Source: JAVDCA01 sp035293985 (GTDB lineage: Bacteria; Pseudomonadota; Alphaproteobacteria; Rhizobiales; Xanthobacteraceae). From it: a stretch of DNA of 64,000 bases. The stretch lies in the NCBI GenBank assembly GCA_035293985.1, contig DATGLS010000025.1, positions 62,001 through 126,000 on the forward strand, in the 5' to 3' direction. Under the pieces are notes generated by a model. That model was not told the DNA's origin and made no database searches. It saw nothing but the letters and a program-made list of their open reading frames with translations. Of this stretch, positions 36,534-47,454 are shown one piece after another (within the stretch, counting starts at the first letter, position 1; every line of letters starts with the position of its first letter). The position numbers and the translations under genes are program-made.

Positions 36534-37307
36534 TTACGGCTTCGCTGGCTGCACGGCCGCCTGCTTCGAGTCGAGCGGCATCATCGCGGCGCCCAGCATC
36601 ACGCCCGGCGCCGACGCAACGCCGTTTTGCAGCACCACCGCGGCGGCATCGACGCCATTGACCTTGAACTTCGTGACCGGAATGCTCCAGGTCGCGGGCT
36701 GGCCGTTCCAGTCGCCGAGCTTGATCCAGCGGCGCACGACGTTGTGATACGTGAACGTGTGCCCGGTGTTCTCGCCGCGGCCGATCGCGACCTCGATCGA
36801 TCGCGTTAGCGGGCAGAGCCACACCTCGCCCTGCGCAACCTCGCTTCGCGCGGCCGGCGCCGAAACCGTGAGCTGGCCGTTCGCGATCGTCAGCGTCAGC
36901 GGCAAGGAGAGCGTCTGCGAATTGTTGCGACTCTGGGCGATCGCCTTGTCGATCGCGGCGCGGTCGCTGCCGAGCGCCTGCACCGAGCCGTTGATCACCG
37001 CCTGCGGCGTATAGACGTCGCGATCGCCGCGCACGCGCGAATAGGCGCGCTGCCGGTTCGCGTGGCCGGCGAGGGCCAGCGTGTCTTTCCACCCGAGATA
37101 ATCCCAGTAGTCGATCGGCAGGCTGAGCGGGATCAGGCTCGGATCCTGCGCCAGCTGGGCGAGCAGCCGGTCGGCGGGCGGGCAGGACGAGCAGCCCTGA
37201 CTGGTGAAGAGCTCGATGACGGCGCGCGGCTCGCCTGCGAAGCCGGACGTGCCGACGGTCAGTGCGGTCGCGATCGCGGCCAAAGCCAGGTAGCGGCGGC
37301 CCCGCAT
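36534..37307 (-). CDS. DUF1223 thioredoxin-like exported protein
   Basis: From ATG 37307 the protein has 257 residues with a signal peptide (residues 1-25, ending FAGE). It then reads AVIELFTSQGCSSCPPADRLL, with a thioredoxin-like CxxC (Cys39, Cys42), and YWDYLGWKDTLA, both hallmarks of DUF1223. The C-terminal half is a beta-rich domain. A thiol-disulfide role in the periplasm is plausible but unproven. Longer upstream starts (37364 or 37499) would bury the signal peptide and are less likely. It lies downstream of aconitase on the same strand, separated by a terminator and a repeat. Confidence 0.86.
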   Translation of the reverse strand: MRGRRYLALAAIATALTVGTSGFAGEPRAVIELFTSQGCSSCPPADRLLAQLAQDPSLIPLSLPIDYWDYLGWKDTLALAGHANRQRAYSRVRGDRDVYTPQAVINGSVQALGSDRAAIDKAIAQSRNNSQTLSLPLTLTIANGQLTVSAPAARSEVAQGEVWLCPLTRSIEVAIGRGENTGHTFTYHNVVRRWIKLGDWNGQPATWSIPVTKFKVNGVDAAAVVLQNGVASAPGVMLGAAMMPLDSKQAAVQPAKP

Positions 37308-37405
37308 GCCGATCTCCCTTGCAACGCCCTCGCACCCCGTTTCGCAATTTCTCATAAGCGTCGACAAGATCACTGGCCACTCACTTCGCGGTGAGGTTAA
37401 CGCTG

Positions 37406-37478
37406 GAGCATGATCCTGAAGGCGCCTGTCCCGCACTTGATGCGGGGTGGAAACCGGTTGTCGGGCGAGATCATGCTC
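37406..37478. repeat. Family E palindrome, copy 2
   Basis: GAGCATGATC at the left and GATCATGCTC at the right are perfect 10-base terminal inverted repeats. Inside are GTCCCGCACTTGATGCGGGG and AAACCGGTT. It lies upstream of the DUF1223 gene and downstream of acnA. Confidence 0.78.
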
Positions 37479-37501
37479 ACGCGAGGCCGGTACACGCAAA
37501 C

Positions 37502-37534
37502 GAAAACCGCCGAGCGCGCGGCCCGGCGGTTTTC
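37502..37534. terminator. Terminator downstream of aconitase
   Basis: GAAAACCGCCG and CGGCGGTTTTC form a perfect 11-bp stem with an 11-base loop. The A and T tracts on either side make it usable in both directions; on the minus strand it lies 38 bp after the acnA stop. Confidence 0.82.
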
Positions 37535-37571
37535 ATCGTGTGCAAAGCTGCGGAACTGGAGCGTGTCCGGC

Positions 37572-40277
<2,706 letters not shown>

Positions 40278-40550
40278 GACCTTGGGTTCCATGCCGGCGG
40301 GCGCTGACACCGGGCTGCTTTTCGGTAACGGGACGCTTTTCGGTAACTTGGCACCGATATTGAACTCTCTTCCCCCCGCGCGTGGGCTGCGCGTGTTCGC
40401 CAGGCCGCGTTAATACGCGCGCTTATAAGGGCTTTTTCCAATTTCTGCCAATATCAACGTGAGCCGAAGCCGAGATTTGAAGATGGCCCATGCGGACCCC
40501 GAGAAAGAGCCGTCCACAACCCCTTATGTTACCTCCTGGAGCCTCGCGTG

Positions 40551-41174
40551 ATGCGGCTTGAGGGGCGCGACCTCGCTTGCGTCCGGGGCGGGCGTGAGGT
40601 CTTCACCGGGCTCAGCTTTACGGTCGCCGCCGGCGAGGCGCTGGCTGTGACCGGCCCCAATGGCGCGGGAAAAACCACGCTGTTGCGGCTCATCGCCGGT
40701 CTGCTGGAGCCCGCCCGGGGGCAGCTTGAGCTGACCGAAGGCGCCTGCGACACGGCGCTCGCCGAGCAGGCGCACTACCTCGGCCATCGCGACGCCCTGA
40801 AGCCGGCCCTGTCGGTCCGTGAGAACCTCGAATTCTGGTATGCGTTTCTGGGCGGCCAGGATGCGTCCGCCGCATCGACCGCCGAGGCGACCACGTGTGC
40901 CTTGGATGCCGTCGGCCTCGCCCCTCTGATCGGCTTGCCCGCCGCCTACCTCTCGGCTGGCCAGCGCCGCCGGCTGGCGATCGCCCGGCTGGTCGCCGCG
41001 CCACGCCCGATCTGGCTCCTCGACGAGCCGACCGCCGCCCTCGATGCCGCGAGCCAGGACCGCCTCGCCGACCTGATGCGCAACCATCTGGCCGGCGGCG
41101 GCATCATCGTCGCCGCCACCCACGGTCCGCTCGGCTTGCCGGCGGCGGGCGAGCTGCGCCTGGGGGCCGCGTGA
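40551..41174 (+). CDS. ccmA: Heme exporter ATPase CcmA
   Basis: The start is ATG 40551, with GGAG ten bases upstream; a GTG directly before it (40548) is also in frame. The 207-residue ATPase has Walker A GPNGAGKTT, signature LSAGQRRRLAIARL and Walker B IWLLDEPTAAL. With CcmB and CcmC it drives release of heme-CcmE for cytochrome c maturation (System I). The stop and the ccmB start share one base (TGATG). It is first in ccmABCDG. Confidence 0.94.
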   Translation: MRLEGRDLACVRGGREVFTGLSFTVAAGEALAVTGPNGAGKTTLLRLIAGLLEPARGQLELTEGACDTALAEQAHYLGHRDALKPALSVRENLEFWYAFLGGQDASAASTAEATTCALDAVGLAPLIGLPAAYLSAGQRRRLAIARLVAAPRPIWLLDEPTAALDAASQDRLADLMRNHLAGGGIIVAATHGPLGLPAAGELRLGAA

Positions 41175-41839
41175 TGGCGCTCCGCGCGATCCTCCTGCGC
41201 GACATGCGCATCGCGGTGCGTATCGGCGGCGGCGCGCTCATGGGCGTGCTGTTCTTTCTCGCCGTCGTGACGCTGATCCCGTTCGCGGTCGGGCCGGACC
41301 TTGCGCTGCTCAAACGCATCGGCCCCGCCATATTGTGGCTCGGCGCGCTGCTCGCCTCGCTGCTCGCGCTCGATCGCCTGTTCGCCGCCGACTACGAGGA
41401 CGGCTCGCTCGATCTCATTCTCATGGGCAGCGTTCCGCTGGAGCTCACCATCGTGGCCAAGGGCTTTGCCCATTGGCTCACCACCGGCTTGCCGCTGGTG
41501 ATCGCGGTTCCGGTGCTCGGGCTCCTGCTCGACCTCGACCCGGCCGCGATCGGCGTGGTCGCGCTCACGCTGCTGGTCGGCACCCCGGCGCTCACCTTCA
41601 TCGGCCTGATCGGGGCAGCGCTCGCGGTCGCGCTACGCCGCGGCGGCCTGCTGCTGCCGGTGCTCGTGCTGCCGTTCGCCATCCCGGTGCTGATCTTCGG
41701 CGTCTCCGCCGCGGAAGCCGTGATCGTCGGGCCGGTCCCGTTCGGCACCCCGTTCACGATCCTGTGTGCCCTGACACTCGCGAGCCTCGTGATCGGGCCG
41801 TTCGCGGCCGCCGCGACGCTGCGCCACGGCTTGGATTGA
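41174..41839 (+). CDS. ccmB: Heme exporter membrane subunit CcmB
   Basis: The ATG at 41174 gives 221 residues, normal for CcmB, with six hydrophobic segments. It begins with RAILLRDMRIAVRIGGGALM and contains the family block LFAADYEDGSLDLILMGSVPLEL. It is the membrane partner of CcmA. It is translationally coupled to ccmA and followed after 79 bp by ccmC. Confidence 0.93.
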   Translation: MALRAILLRDMRIAVRIGGGALMGVLFFLAVVTLIPFAVGPDLALLKRIGPAILWLGALLASLLALDRLFAADYEDGSLDLILMGSVPLELTIVAKGFAHWLTTGLPLVIAVPVLGLLLDLDPAAIGVVALTLLVGTPALTFIGLIGAALAVALRRGGLLLPVLVLPFAIPVLIFGVSAAEAVIVGPVPFGTPFTILCALTLASLVIGPFAAAATLRHGLD

Positions 41840-41918
41840 GCGATTGGAAGGCGTGTTGCCTAGTCTCCCCTAGTGGTGCCGCATTCCGCCGCTATGCGGC
41901 CTCTGCTAAGAGATTTCC

Positions 41919-42653
41919 ATGCCGCTGATTGATCTCGCCAATCCGACGCGCTTTCTCAATTTCGCCGCCCGCGCCATGCCGTGGCTGATCGCCGCGACCG
42001 TGTTCGCCTTCGCGATCGGGCTCGAGCAGGCGCTGTTCGTCGCGCCCGACGATTATCAGCAGGGCGCGACGGTCAAGATCATGTTCCTGCACGTGCCGTC
42101 GGCCTGGCTCGGGATGTTCTGCTGGGCGCTGATGAGCGTTGCGGCGCTCGGCACGCTGGTGTGGCGCCATCCGCTCGCCGACGTCGCCGCCAAGGCGGCC
42201 GCGCCGATCGGGGCGGCCTTCACGTTCCTCTGCCTGGTCACCGGCTCGCTCTGGGGCCGGCCGATGTGGGGCACCTATTGGGTGTGGGACGCGCGGCTCA
42301 CGTCGGTGCTGGTGATGTTCATCATGTATCTCGGCCTGATCGCCATCTGGCGCAGCGTCGACGATCCCGGCCGCGCCGGGCGCGCCGCCGCAGTGCTCAC
42401 CCTGGTCGGCGTCATCAACCTGGTGATCGTCAAGTTCTCGGTCGACTGGTGGAACACGCTGCACCAGCCGGCCTCGGTGTTTCGCCTCGGCGGCTCGACG
42501 ATCGACAAGAGCATCCTGGTCCCATTGTTCGCGATGGCGATCGCCTTCACGCTGCTGTTCGTCACCTTGCATGTGGCGGCGATGCGTAACGAGATCCTGC
42601 GCCGGCGCGTGCGCAGCATGCTGATGCTGCAGGCGCGCGCGCAAGAAGCTTGA
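41919..42653 (+). CDS. ccmC: Heme handling protein CcmC
   Basis: This is a 244-residue membrane protein with six hydrophobic segments. The tryptophan-rich heme-handling motif WGTYWVWDARLTS lies in a periplasmic loop, flanked by histidines (FLHVPSAW near residue 57 and NTLHQPAS near residue 182). CcmC loads heme onto CcmE. ccmE, ccmF and ccmH are not in this window, which is common in alphaproteobacteria, where they form a second cluster. Confidence 0.94.
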   Translation: MPLIDLANPTRFLNFAARAMPWLIAATVFAFAIGLEQALFVAPDDYQQGATVKIMFLHVPSAWLGMFCWALMSVAALGTLVWRHPLADVAAKAAAPIGAAFTFLCLVTGSLWGRPMWGTYWVWDARLTSVLVMFIMYLGLIAIWRSVDDPGRAGRAAAVLTLVGVINLVIVKFSVDWWNTLHQPASVFRLGGSTIDKSILVPLFAMAIAFTLLFVTLHVAAMRNEILRRRVRSMLMLQARAQEA

Positions 42654-42674
42654 GTGAAGCCTGATCGAAGCCCC

Positions 42675-42851
42675 ATGAACCTCGGACCGCACGCCGCCTT
42701 CATCATCGCGTCCTACGCGGCCGCGGCGATCGTCGTCGCCGGGCTGATCGCCTGGGTGATCATCGATTTCCGCGCCCAGCGGCGCGCCCTCGGCGATCTC
42801 GAGGCGCACGGTGTCACGCGGCGCTCGGCCGGGATCAAGGAGCCAGCATGA
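42675..42851 (+). CDS. ccmD: Heme exporter protein CcmD
   Basis: This is a 58-residue protein from ATG 42675 with a single membrane helix (residues about 8-30: AAFIIASYAAAAIVVAGLIAW region) and a basic cytoplasmic tail. Size, topology and place between ccmC and ccmG identify CcmD, which is needed to release holo-CcmE from the CcmABC complex. Its stop overlaps the ccmG start by four bases (ATGA, 42848). Confidence 0.88.
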   Translation: MNLGPHAAFIIASYAAAAIVVAGLIAWVIIDFRAQRRALGDLEAHGVTRRSAGIKEPA

Positions 42852-43465
42852 CCACGCTGCCGCAGAAGGAGGCGCCGCGCCGCTCCCTCGCCCGCCGTCT
42901 CATCGTGCTGGTGCCGCTCGCGGTCTTTCTCGTCTTTGCATATTTGGTCGCGAAGAACCTTCTGAGCGGACGCGATCCGACGTTGCTCCCGTCCGCCTTG
43001 ATCGGCCATCCGGCGCCGCAGACGCCGCTGCCGCCGGTCGCGGGGCTCGTACGCGACGGCCAGCCGGTGCCGGGGCTCATCCCTGCGGATTTCATCGGCG
43101 CCGTGACGGTCGTCAATGTGTGGGCCTCGTGGTGCGTGCCCTGCCACGACGAGGCAGCGCTGCTGGTGCGGCTCGCCGCGGACAAGCGCATCCGCATCGT
43201 CGGCATCAACCAGAAGGACAAGCCCGACGACGCACGCCGTTTTCTCGGCCGCTACGGCGATCCCTACGCCGCCGTCGGCGCCGACCAGAACGGCCGCGCC
43301 TCGATCGAGTGGGGCGTCTACGGCGTGCCGGAGAATTTCATCATCGGTCGCGACGGCAAGATCGCTTTCAAGCTGGTCGGCCCGCTCACGCCGGACAATC
43401 TCGACAGGGTCTTCCGCCCCGAGATCGAGAAAGCGATCGCCGCGACCAAGACGGCGGCGAAATAA
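42848..43465 (+). CDS. ccmG: Thiol:disulfide interchange protein CcmG (DsbE)
   Basis: This is a 205-residue membrane-anchored thioredoxin. An N-terminal helix spans about residues 18-36, and the active site WASWCVPC (Cys96, Cys99) is followed by GINQKDKPDDARRFL and GVPENFIIGRDG (cis-Pro). It reduces the CXXCH motif of apocytochrome c in the periplasm. It is the last gene of this ccm run; a degenerate family A repeat fills the space to the convergent yciB. Confidence 0.94.
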   Translation: MTTLPQKEAPRRSLARRLIVLVPLAVFLVFAYLVAKNLLSGRDPTLLPSALIGHPAPQTPLPPVAGLVRDGQPVPGLIPADFIGAVTVVNVWASWCVPCHDEAALLVRLAADKRIRIVGINQKDKPDDARRFLGRYGDPYAAVGADQNGRASIEWGVYGVPENFIIGRDGKIAFKLVGPLTPDNLDRVFRPEIEKAIAATKTAAK

Positions 43466-43473
43466 GTGATCGC

Positions 43474-43597
43474 GTCATGGCCGGGGATAGCCGTTCGAAC
43501 AACGGCGTCGCTTCGCTCGCCCGTGTTCCGGTGATCCACGTCTTGCCTCGGGCACGGCGCCAAAGAGGTGAATGCCGGGCATTCGCTGGGCACGGAG
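43474..43597. repeat. Degenerate family A palindrome, copy 5
   Basis: It contains GTCATGGCCGGGGATAGCCG, an ACAACGGCGTCGCTTCGCTC block that matches the inverse of the element at 36446, TGATCCACGTCTTGCCTCGG, and GAATGCCGGGCATTCGC. It fills the gap between the convergent genes ccmG and yciB. Confidence 0.62.
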
Positions 43598-43604
43598 TAC
43601 TTTG

Positions 43605-44213
43605 CTAAACTTCTTCACGCTCCGCCTCGGCTTCCGGATTCGGCTGCTCCGACGCGTACTTCATCAGCAGTCGATATTGCAGCACCGCGAACAGGAATGT
43701 CAGCGGCGTAAACCCGAACAGCTTGAAGCCGATCCAGAATTGCGTCGTCTGCGTGCGCCAGACGGCCTCGTTCACCACCGCCATGACGAGGAAGAAGATC
43801 GCCCAGCGCAGCGTGAGCTTGCGCCAGCCCTCCTCGGTCAGGTGGAACATGGCGTCGAACACGATGGCGAGCAGCGGCTTGTTGAAGATGTAGCCGCCGA
43901 GCAGGGTCGCGCCGAACAGCAGGTAGATGATGGTCGGCTTGACCTTGATGAACGTCTCGTCGTGCAGCGCGAGCGTGAGCGAGCCGAACACCAGCACGAT
44001 GATCGCGGACACCACCGGCATGATGGCGATGTGCCGTGTCAGCACATATGACGTGGCAAGCGCCGCCAGGATCGCGGCCATGAACACCCCGGTCGCGGCG
44101 AAGATGCCGAAGCGCGCATTGGCGGCGAAGAAGACGACCAGAGGCCCGACGTCGAGCGCGAGCTTGAGCAGTGGATGGAGCTTGGGTCGGGCGGGCTTGT
44201 CGGTCGGGGTCAT
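43605..44213 (-). CDS. yciB: Septation protein A / YciB membrane protein
   Basis: This is a 202-residue protein with five or six hydrophobic segments. It has the YciB/IspZ pattern: LALDVGPLVVFF, KPTIIYLLFGATLLGG and WRKLTLRWAIFFLVMAVVNEAVWR. It acts in the inner membrane in envelope and division homeostasis; in Shigella its loss disturbs septation. It lies 71 bp downstream of ftsY on the same strand, an arrangement common in Bradyrhizobium-like genomes, with a family C repeat between them. Confidence 0.9.
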   Translation of the reverse strand: MTPTDKPARPKLHPLLKLALDVGPLVVFFAANARFGIFAATGVFMAAILAALATSYVLTRHIAIMPVVSAIIVLVFGSLTLALHDETFIKVKPTIIYLLFGATLLGGYIFNKPLLAIVFDAMFHLTEEGWRKLTLRWAIFFLVMAVVNEAVWRTQTTQFWIGFKLFGFTPLTFLFAVLQYRLLMKYASEQPNPEAEAEREEV

Positions 44214-44230
44214 GCGCAGTCTTTACTCCG

Positions 44231-44293
44231 AGAAGCGGCGAATGGCGAATAGAGGGACCTGCAACTTCCCTATTCGCAACTTCGCTATTCGCT
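44231..44293. repeat. Family C palindrome, copy 3
   Basis: GCGGCGAATGGCGAATAG and CTATTCGCAACTTCGCTATTCGC form the arms. It overlaps the last codons of ftsY: the stop and the preceding Ser-Glu codons (stop at 44285) are part of the repeat. Confidence 0.78.
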
Positions 44294-45232
44294 CATTCCC
44301 GCGATGGCCGCGGCAAAGTCCTTCGCGGCGAAAGGCGACAGGTCCTCGACGCCCTCGCCCACGCCGATGAAGTGCACCGGAATGCGATGCTTGGCGGCGA
44401 TCGCCACCAGGATGCCGCCGCGCGCGGTGCCGTCGAGCTTGGTCATCACGAGGCCGGTGACGCCCGCCGTCCTGGCAAATTCCTCGACCTGCGAAAGCGC
44501 GTTCTGCCCAATCGTCGCGTCGAGCACCAGCAGCACCGCGTGCGGCGCGCCGGCATCGAGCTTCTTCATCACCCGCGTGATCTTCTCCAGCTCGCCCATC
44601 AGGGCGGCCTTGTTCTGCAGCCGTCCGGCGGTGTCGACGATCAGCACGTCGGCGCCTTGCGCGCGCGCCGCTTCCAGCGCCTGGAACGCGAGCGCGGCGG
44701 CATCTGCGCCCTGCGTGCTGGCGATGACCGGGCTGTGCGTGCGTTGACCCCACACCTTGAGCTGCTCGATCGCGGCGGCGCGGAACGTGTCGCCCGCGGC
44801 CAGCACCACCTTGCGGCCCTCGCCGCGCAGGCGCGCCGCGAGCTTGCCGATGGTCGTGGTCTTGCCCGAGCCGTTGACGCCGACCACGAGGATCACGAAC
44901 GGCCGCGTGCTCGCGTCGATCGCAAGCGGCTGCGCCACCGGCGCCATGATCTTCTCGACCTCGGCGGCGAGGATCTGTTTCACCTCGTCCGCCGTCACGC
45001 TCTTGTCGTAGCGGCCTTCCGCCACGGCCGCGGCGACCTTCGCCGACGTCGCGAGGCCGAGGTCGGCGCGGATCAGCACCTCCTCGAGCTCCTCGATGGT
45101 GCCGGCGTCGAGCTTGCGCTTGGTGACGAGATCCGCAATGGCGCCGCCGATCGACGCGGAGGTGCGCTTGAGGCCGGACGAAAGCCGCTGCCACCAGCTC
45201 GGCTTGCTATTCTGGTTCGGGCTGTCATTCAT
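44285..45232 (-). CDS. ftsY: Signal recognition particle receptor FtsY
   Basis: From ATG 45232 the protein has 315 residues and consists of a short N-terminal segment plus the NG domain; the long acidic A domain of E. coli FtsY (497 residues) is absent, as in most alphaproteobacteria. Motifs: GVNGSGKTTTIGKLA (G1), DTAGRLQNKA (G3) and TKLDGTARGG (G4). It receives ribosome-SRP complexes at the inner membrane. Its last residues before the stop come from a family C repeat. Ffh, its partner, is 7 kb away at 52250. Confidence 0.95.
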   Translation of the reverse strand: MNDSPNQNSKPSWWQRLSSGLKRTSASIGGAIADLVTKRKLDAGTIEELEEVLIRADLGLATSAKVAAAVAEGRYDKSVTADEVKQILAAEVEKIMAPVAQPLAIDASTRPFVILVVGVNGSGKTTTIGKLAARLRGEGRKVVLAAGDTFRAAAIEQLKVWGQRTHSPVIASTQGADAAALAFQALEAARAQGADVLIVDTAGRLQNKAALMGELEKITRVMKKLDAGAPHAVLLVLDATIGQNALSQVEEFARTAGVTGLVMTKLDGTARGGILVAIAAKHRIPVHFIGVGEGVEDLSPFAAKDFAAAIAGMSE

Positions 45233-45288
45233 GTCGGCCGCTTGATAGCGCATTGCCCTTCGTGTTCAAACGCCGATGGGGTCCCACA

Positions 45289-45693
45289 GTGGCCGGCTAT
45301 TCGAAGACGCCGCTGGCGAAGAAGCTGGGCCTCAAGCCGGGCATAACGGCGCTGTTCCATGACGCACCGGCCACTGTGCTCGCCGAGCTCGCACCGGCGC
45401 TCGGGCACGTCACGATGGTGCGCTCGCTCACACCAGGGCTCGACTTCATCCTCGGCTTTGCGCGCTCGAAGGCTGGGCTGGCCAGGGATTTTGCCGCGTG
45501 GAAGAAGCACCTGGCGAAGTCGGGCTGTCTGTGGATCGCATGGCCCAAGAAGGTGTCCGGCGTCGAGACCGACTTGACGGACAACGTCGTGCGCGAGATC
45601 GGGTTGAAGGGTGCGCTGGTGGACATCAAGGTCTGTGCCGTGGATGAGCAGTGGTCGGGCTTGAAATTCGTCCATCGCAAGGGCAACCGATAG
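45289..45693 (+). CDS. DUF3052 family protein
   Basis: I place the start at GTG 45289 because the translation then begins with MAGYSKTPLAKKLG, the usual opening of DUF3052. Upstream in-frame TTG 45253 and GTG 45262 would add 9-12 residues without conservation. The 134-residue protein contains DFILGFARSKAGL and GCLWIAWPKK, conserved in the family. Function is unknown. It lies head to head with ftsY (56 bp) and 3 bp before the RluA-type gene, so it is probably co-transcribed with it. Confidence 0.83.
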   Translation: MAGYSKTPLAKKLGLKPGITALFHDAPATVLAELAPALGHVTMVRSLTPGLDFILGFARSKAGLARDFAAWKKHLAKSGCLWIAWPKKVSGVETDLTDNVVREIGLKGALVDIKVCAVDEQWSGLKFVHRKGNR

Positions 45694-45696
45694 AGC

Positions 45697-46599
45697 ATGA
45701 CGGCGCATGACCACACGCAGCTCACCCGCGAGACGAAATCGCACGCCTCGTACGGACCGACCGCCGATGCGATGCTCGAGCGCGTGCTCTATCGCGACGG
45801 GCTGATGCTGGTCATCGACAAGCCGGCCGGCCTTTCGGTCCATCGCGGCCCCAAGGGCGGCCCGAGCCTCGAGGACTATCTCGATGCGCTCCGCTACGGC
45901 CTGCCGCGCCGGCCCGAGCTCGCCCACCGGCTCGACAAGGACACCTCCGGCTGCCTGGTGCTCGGCCGTCATCGCAAGGCCCTTGCGCATCTGGGGTTGC
46001 TGTTCAAGCACCGCAAGATCGGCAAGACGTATTGGGCCGTGGTCGAGGGCGGCCCGGCCGAGGACGCGGGAACGATCGACCTCGCGCTCGGCCGCCTGGA
46101 TGACCGCATCGGCTGGTGGATGAAGCCCGATCCGAACGGGCTGCCGTCGGTGACCAAGTGGAAGGTGATGGGAAGGGCGGTGGTTGCCGCCAGGGTCGAC
46201 GGGCCGCAGGCCCTTCGGGTGGGGGTGGCTCAGTCATCCCACGACGCGTCGGGTGCGCGAGACGTCGACCCTCCTTCAGGGGAGGGTAAGGGGCAGCGCC
46301 TCACCTGGCTCGAACTGGAACCGCTCACCGGCCGCACGCACCAGCTCCGCGTCCACTGCTCCGCCGTGGGCTGGCCCATCGTCGGCGACGACATCTATGG
46401 CACGGCGCCGCGGTTTCGCGGGCCGGTGCTGCACCTGCATGCGCGCGAGATCGTGGTGCCGATCAGCAAGAACAAGCCGCCCGTGCGCATCGTTGCGCCG
46501 GTGCCGGGTCACATGCGCGAGCGGCTGACGCTGTGCGGTTGGAGCGACGAGACTCTCACGGTGCCGCCTAGGCCTGCGCCGGCCGATGCGCCCGCATGA
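45697..46599 (+). CDS. RluA family pseudouridine synthase with an internal insertion
   Basis: This is a 300-residue protein with the catalytic HRLDKDTSG (Asp80), VIDKPAGLSVH and LEPLTGRTHQLRVHC, all RluA-family signatures; the RNA target cannot be named. Between WKVMGR (residue 160) and TWLELEPL (203) lie about 39 residues (AVVAARVDG to GEGKGQ) that do not fit the fold and are encoded by a family D palindrome inserted in frame at 46177-46293. Its 3' end overlaps the convergent hydrolase gene by 32 bp. The enzyme may still be active, since the insertion falls in a loop region, but this is an inference. Confidence 0.88.
   Translation: MTAHDHTQLTRETKSHASYGPTADAMLERVLYRDGLMLVIDKPAGLSVHRGPKGGPSLEDYLDALRYGLPRRPELAHRLDKDTSGCLVLGRHRKALAHLGLLFKHRKIGKTYWAVVEGGPAEDAGTIDLALGRLDDRIGWWMKPDPNGLPSVTKWKVMGRAVVAARVDGPQALRVGVAQSSHDASGARDVDPPSGEGKGQRLTWLELEPLTGRTHQLRVHCSAVGWPIVGDDIYGTAPRFRGPVLHLHAREIVVPISKNKPPVRIVAPVPGHMRERLTLCGWSDETLTVPPRPAPADAPA
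46177..46293. repeat. Family D palindrome inside the RluA-family gene
   Basis: It contains a perfect 9-base inverted repeat, GGGTCGACG (46193-46201) and CGTCGACCC (46263-46271), a second stem ACCCTCCTT/AGGGGAGGGT, and GGGCCGCAGGCCC. Read in reverse, the TTACCCTCCC...GGAGGGTCGA core matches the intergenic element at 54888. It keeps the frame and adds about 39 codons without a stop. Confidence 0.75.
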
Positions 46600-47425
46600 A
46601 GCTGCGGATCTGCCGAACCGCGAGCGGAATGCGCTCCTTCGGCTCCTTCCACGGAAACATGCTCACTTCCGCGTTCGGTGCGAGCATCGCGGCTTCCATC
46701 GCGACCGCGTACGGATGCGCCGGGATGTCGTCGGGGAGGATCAGCACCGGGGTCTGGCAGTGCCGTACGAAATCGCGTGTCACCGTGAAGACGAAATCCG
46801 CGTCGGTGCGGTACATGCGTGTGAGGAACTTGTCGACCTGCTCCATGGTGATCTCAGGCCGGCGTTTGACCAGATCCGGCCCCCAGCCCTTCATGTTGCC
46901 TTCGTAGAAGAGGTCGCGCTTCTCCGGCCGCGAGCCGCTCGGCTGCGCCAGCACGCCGGCGACGACGCGGGCGGGCGCGCGCTTGATCAGGTTCCAGATG
47001 AACGGCCCGCCGATGCAGAAGCCGAGCACCATGAACTTGTCGATGCCGAGGTGATCCATCAGGCCGAGATGGTCGTCGGTGTAGGCGTCCCACGGCCGCT
47101 CCGGCTCGAGCGGCCCGCTCGACTCCCCGCCGTTCGCGTTGCGCAGGTCGGATGTGATGACGCGGTACTCGTTGGCGAACTCCGTCATCGGGTTGAACGG
47201 CGAGGTCTTGGTGAGGCCCGCCATCGTCGAGTTCAGGCCGCCGCCCGGAATGACCAGCAGCGGATAGCCGGAGCCGGCCTCCTCGTAGCGGATGCGAACG
47301 GGACCTCTCTCGTAGAACGCCATGGCGTTTCCCCCTGTCTGTTGCGCGAACGCGCGCGGCGCGGCCGTGAGTGCGGTCGCTGCCGCCACGCCGGCGGTCA
47401 GCACGTCGCGTCGGCTCTGGTCCAT
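46568..47425 (-). CDS. Tat-exported alpha/beta hydrolase with Cys nucleophile
   Basis: This is a 285-residue protein whose N terminus, SRRDVLTAGVAAATALTAAP, is a twin-arginine signal peptide, so it is folded before export. The nucleophile elbow reads VLGFCIGGPF: Cys137 stands where most alpha/beta hydrolases have Ser, as in dienelactone hydrolases. PGGG near residue 60 is the oxyanion segment; Asp232, Asp233 and His236 in LPDDIPAHPY are possible triad members. Substrate is unknown. It is the last of a minus-strand run with a PPOX flavoprotein gene 29 bp upstream. Confidence 0.8.
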   Translation of the reverse strand: MDQSRRDVLTAGVAAATALTAAPRAFAQQTGGNAMAFYERGPVRIRYEEAGSGYPLLVIPGGGLNSTMAGLTKTSPFNPMTEFANEYRVITSDLRNANGGESSGPLEPERPWDAYTDDHLGLMDHLGIDKFMVLGFCIGGPFIWNLIKRAPARVVAGVLAQPSGSRPEKRDLFYEGNMKGWGPDLVKRRPEITMEQVDKFLTRMYRTDADFVFTVTRDFVRHCQTPVLILPDDIPAHPYAVAMEAAMLAPNAEVSMFPWKEPKERIPLAVRQIRSFMRAHRPAQA

Positions 47426-47454
47426 GCGCGCCTCCCGCGGTCGTGGTTGCGGAT

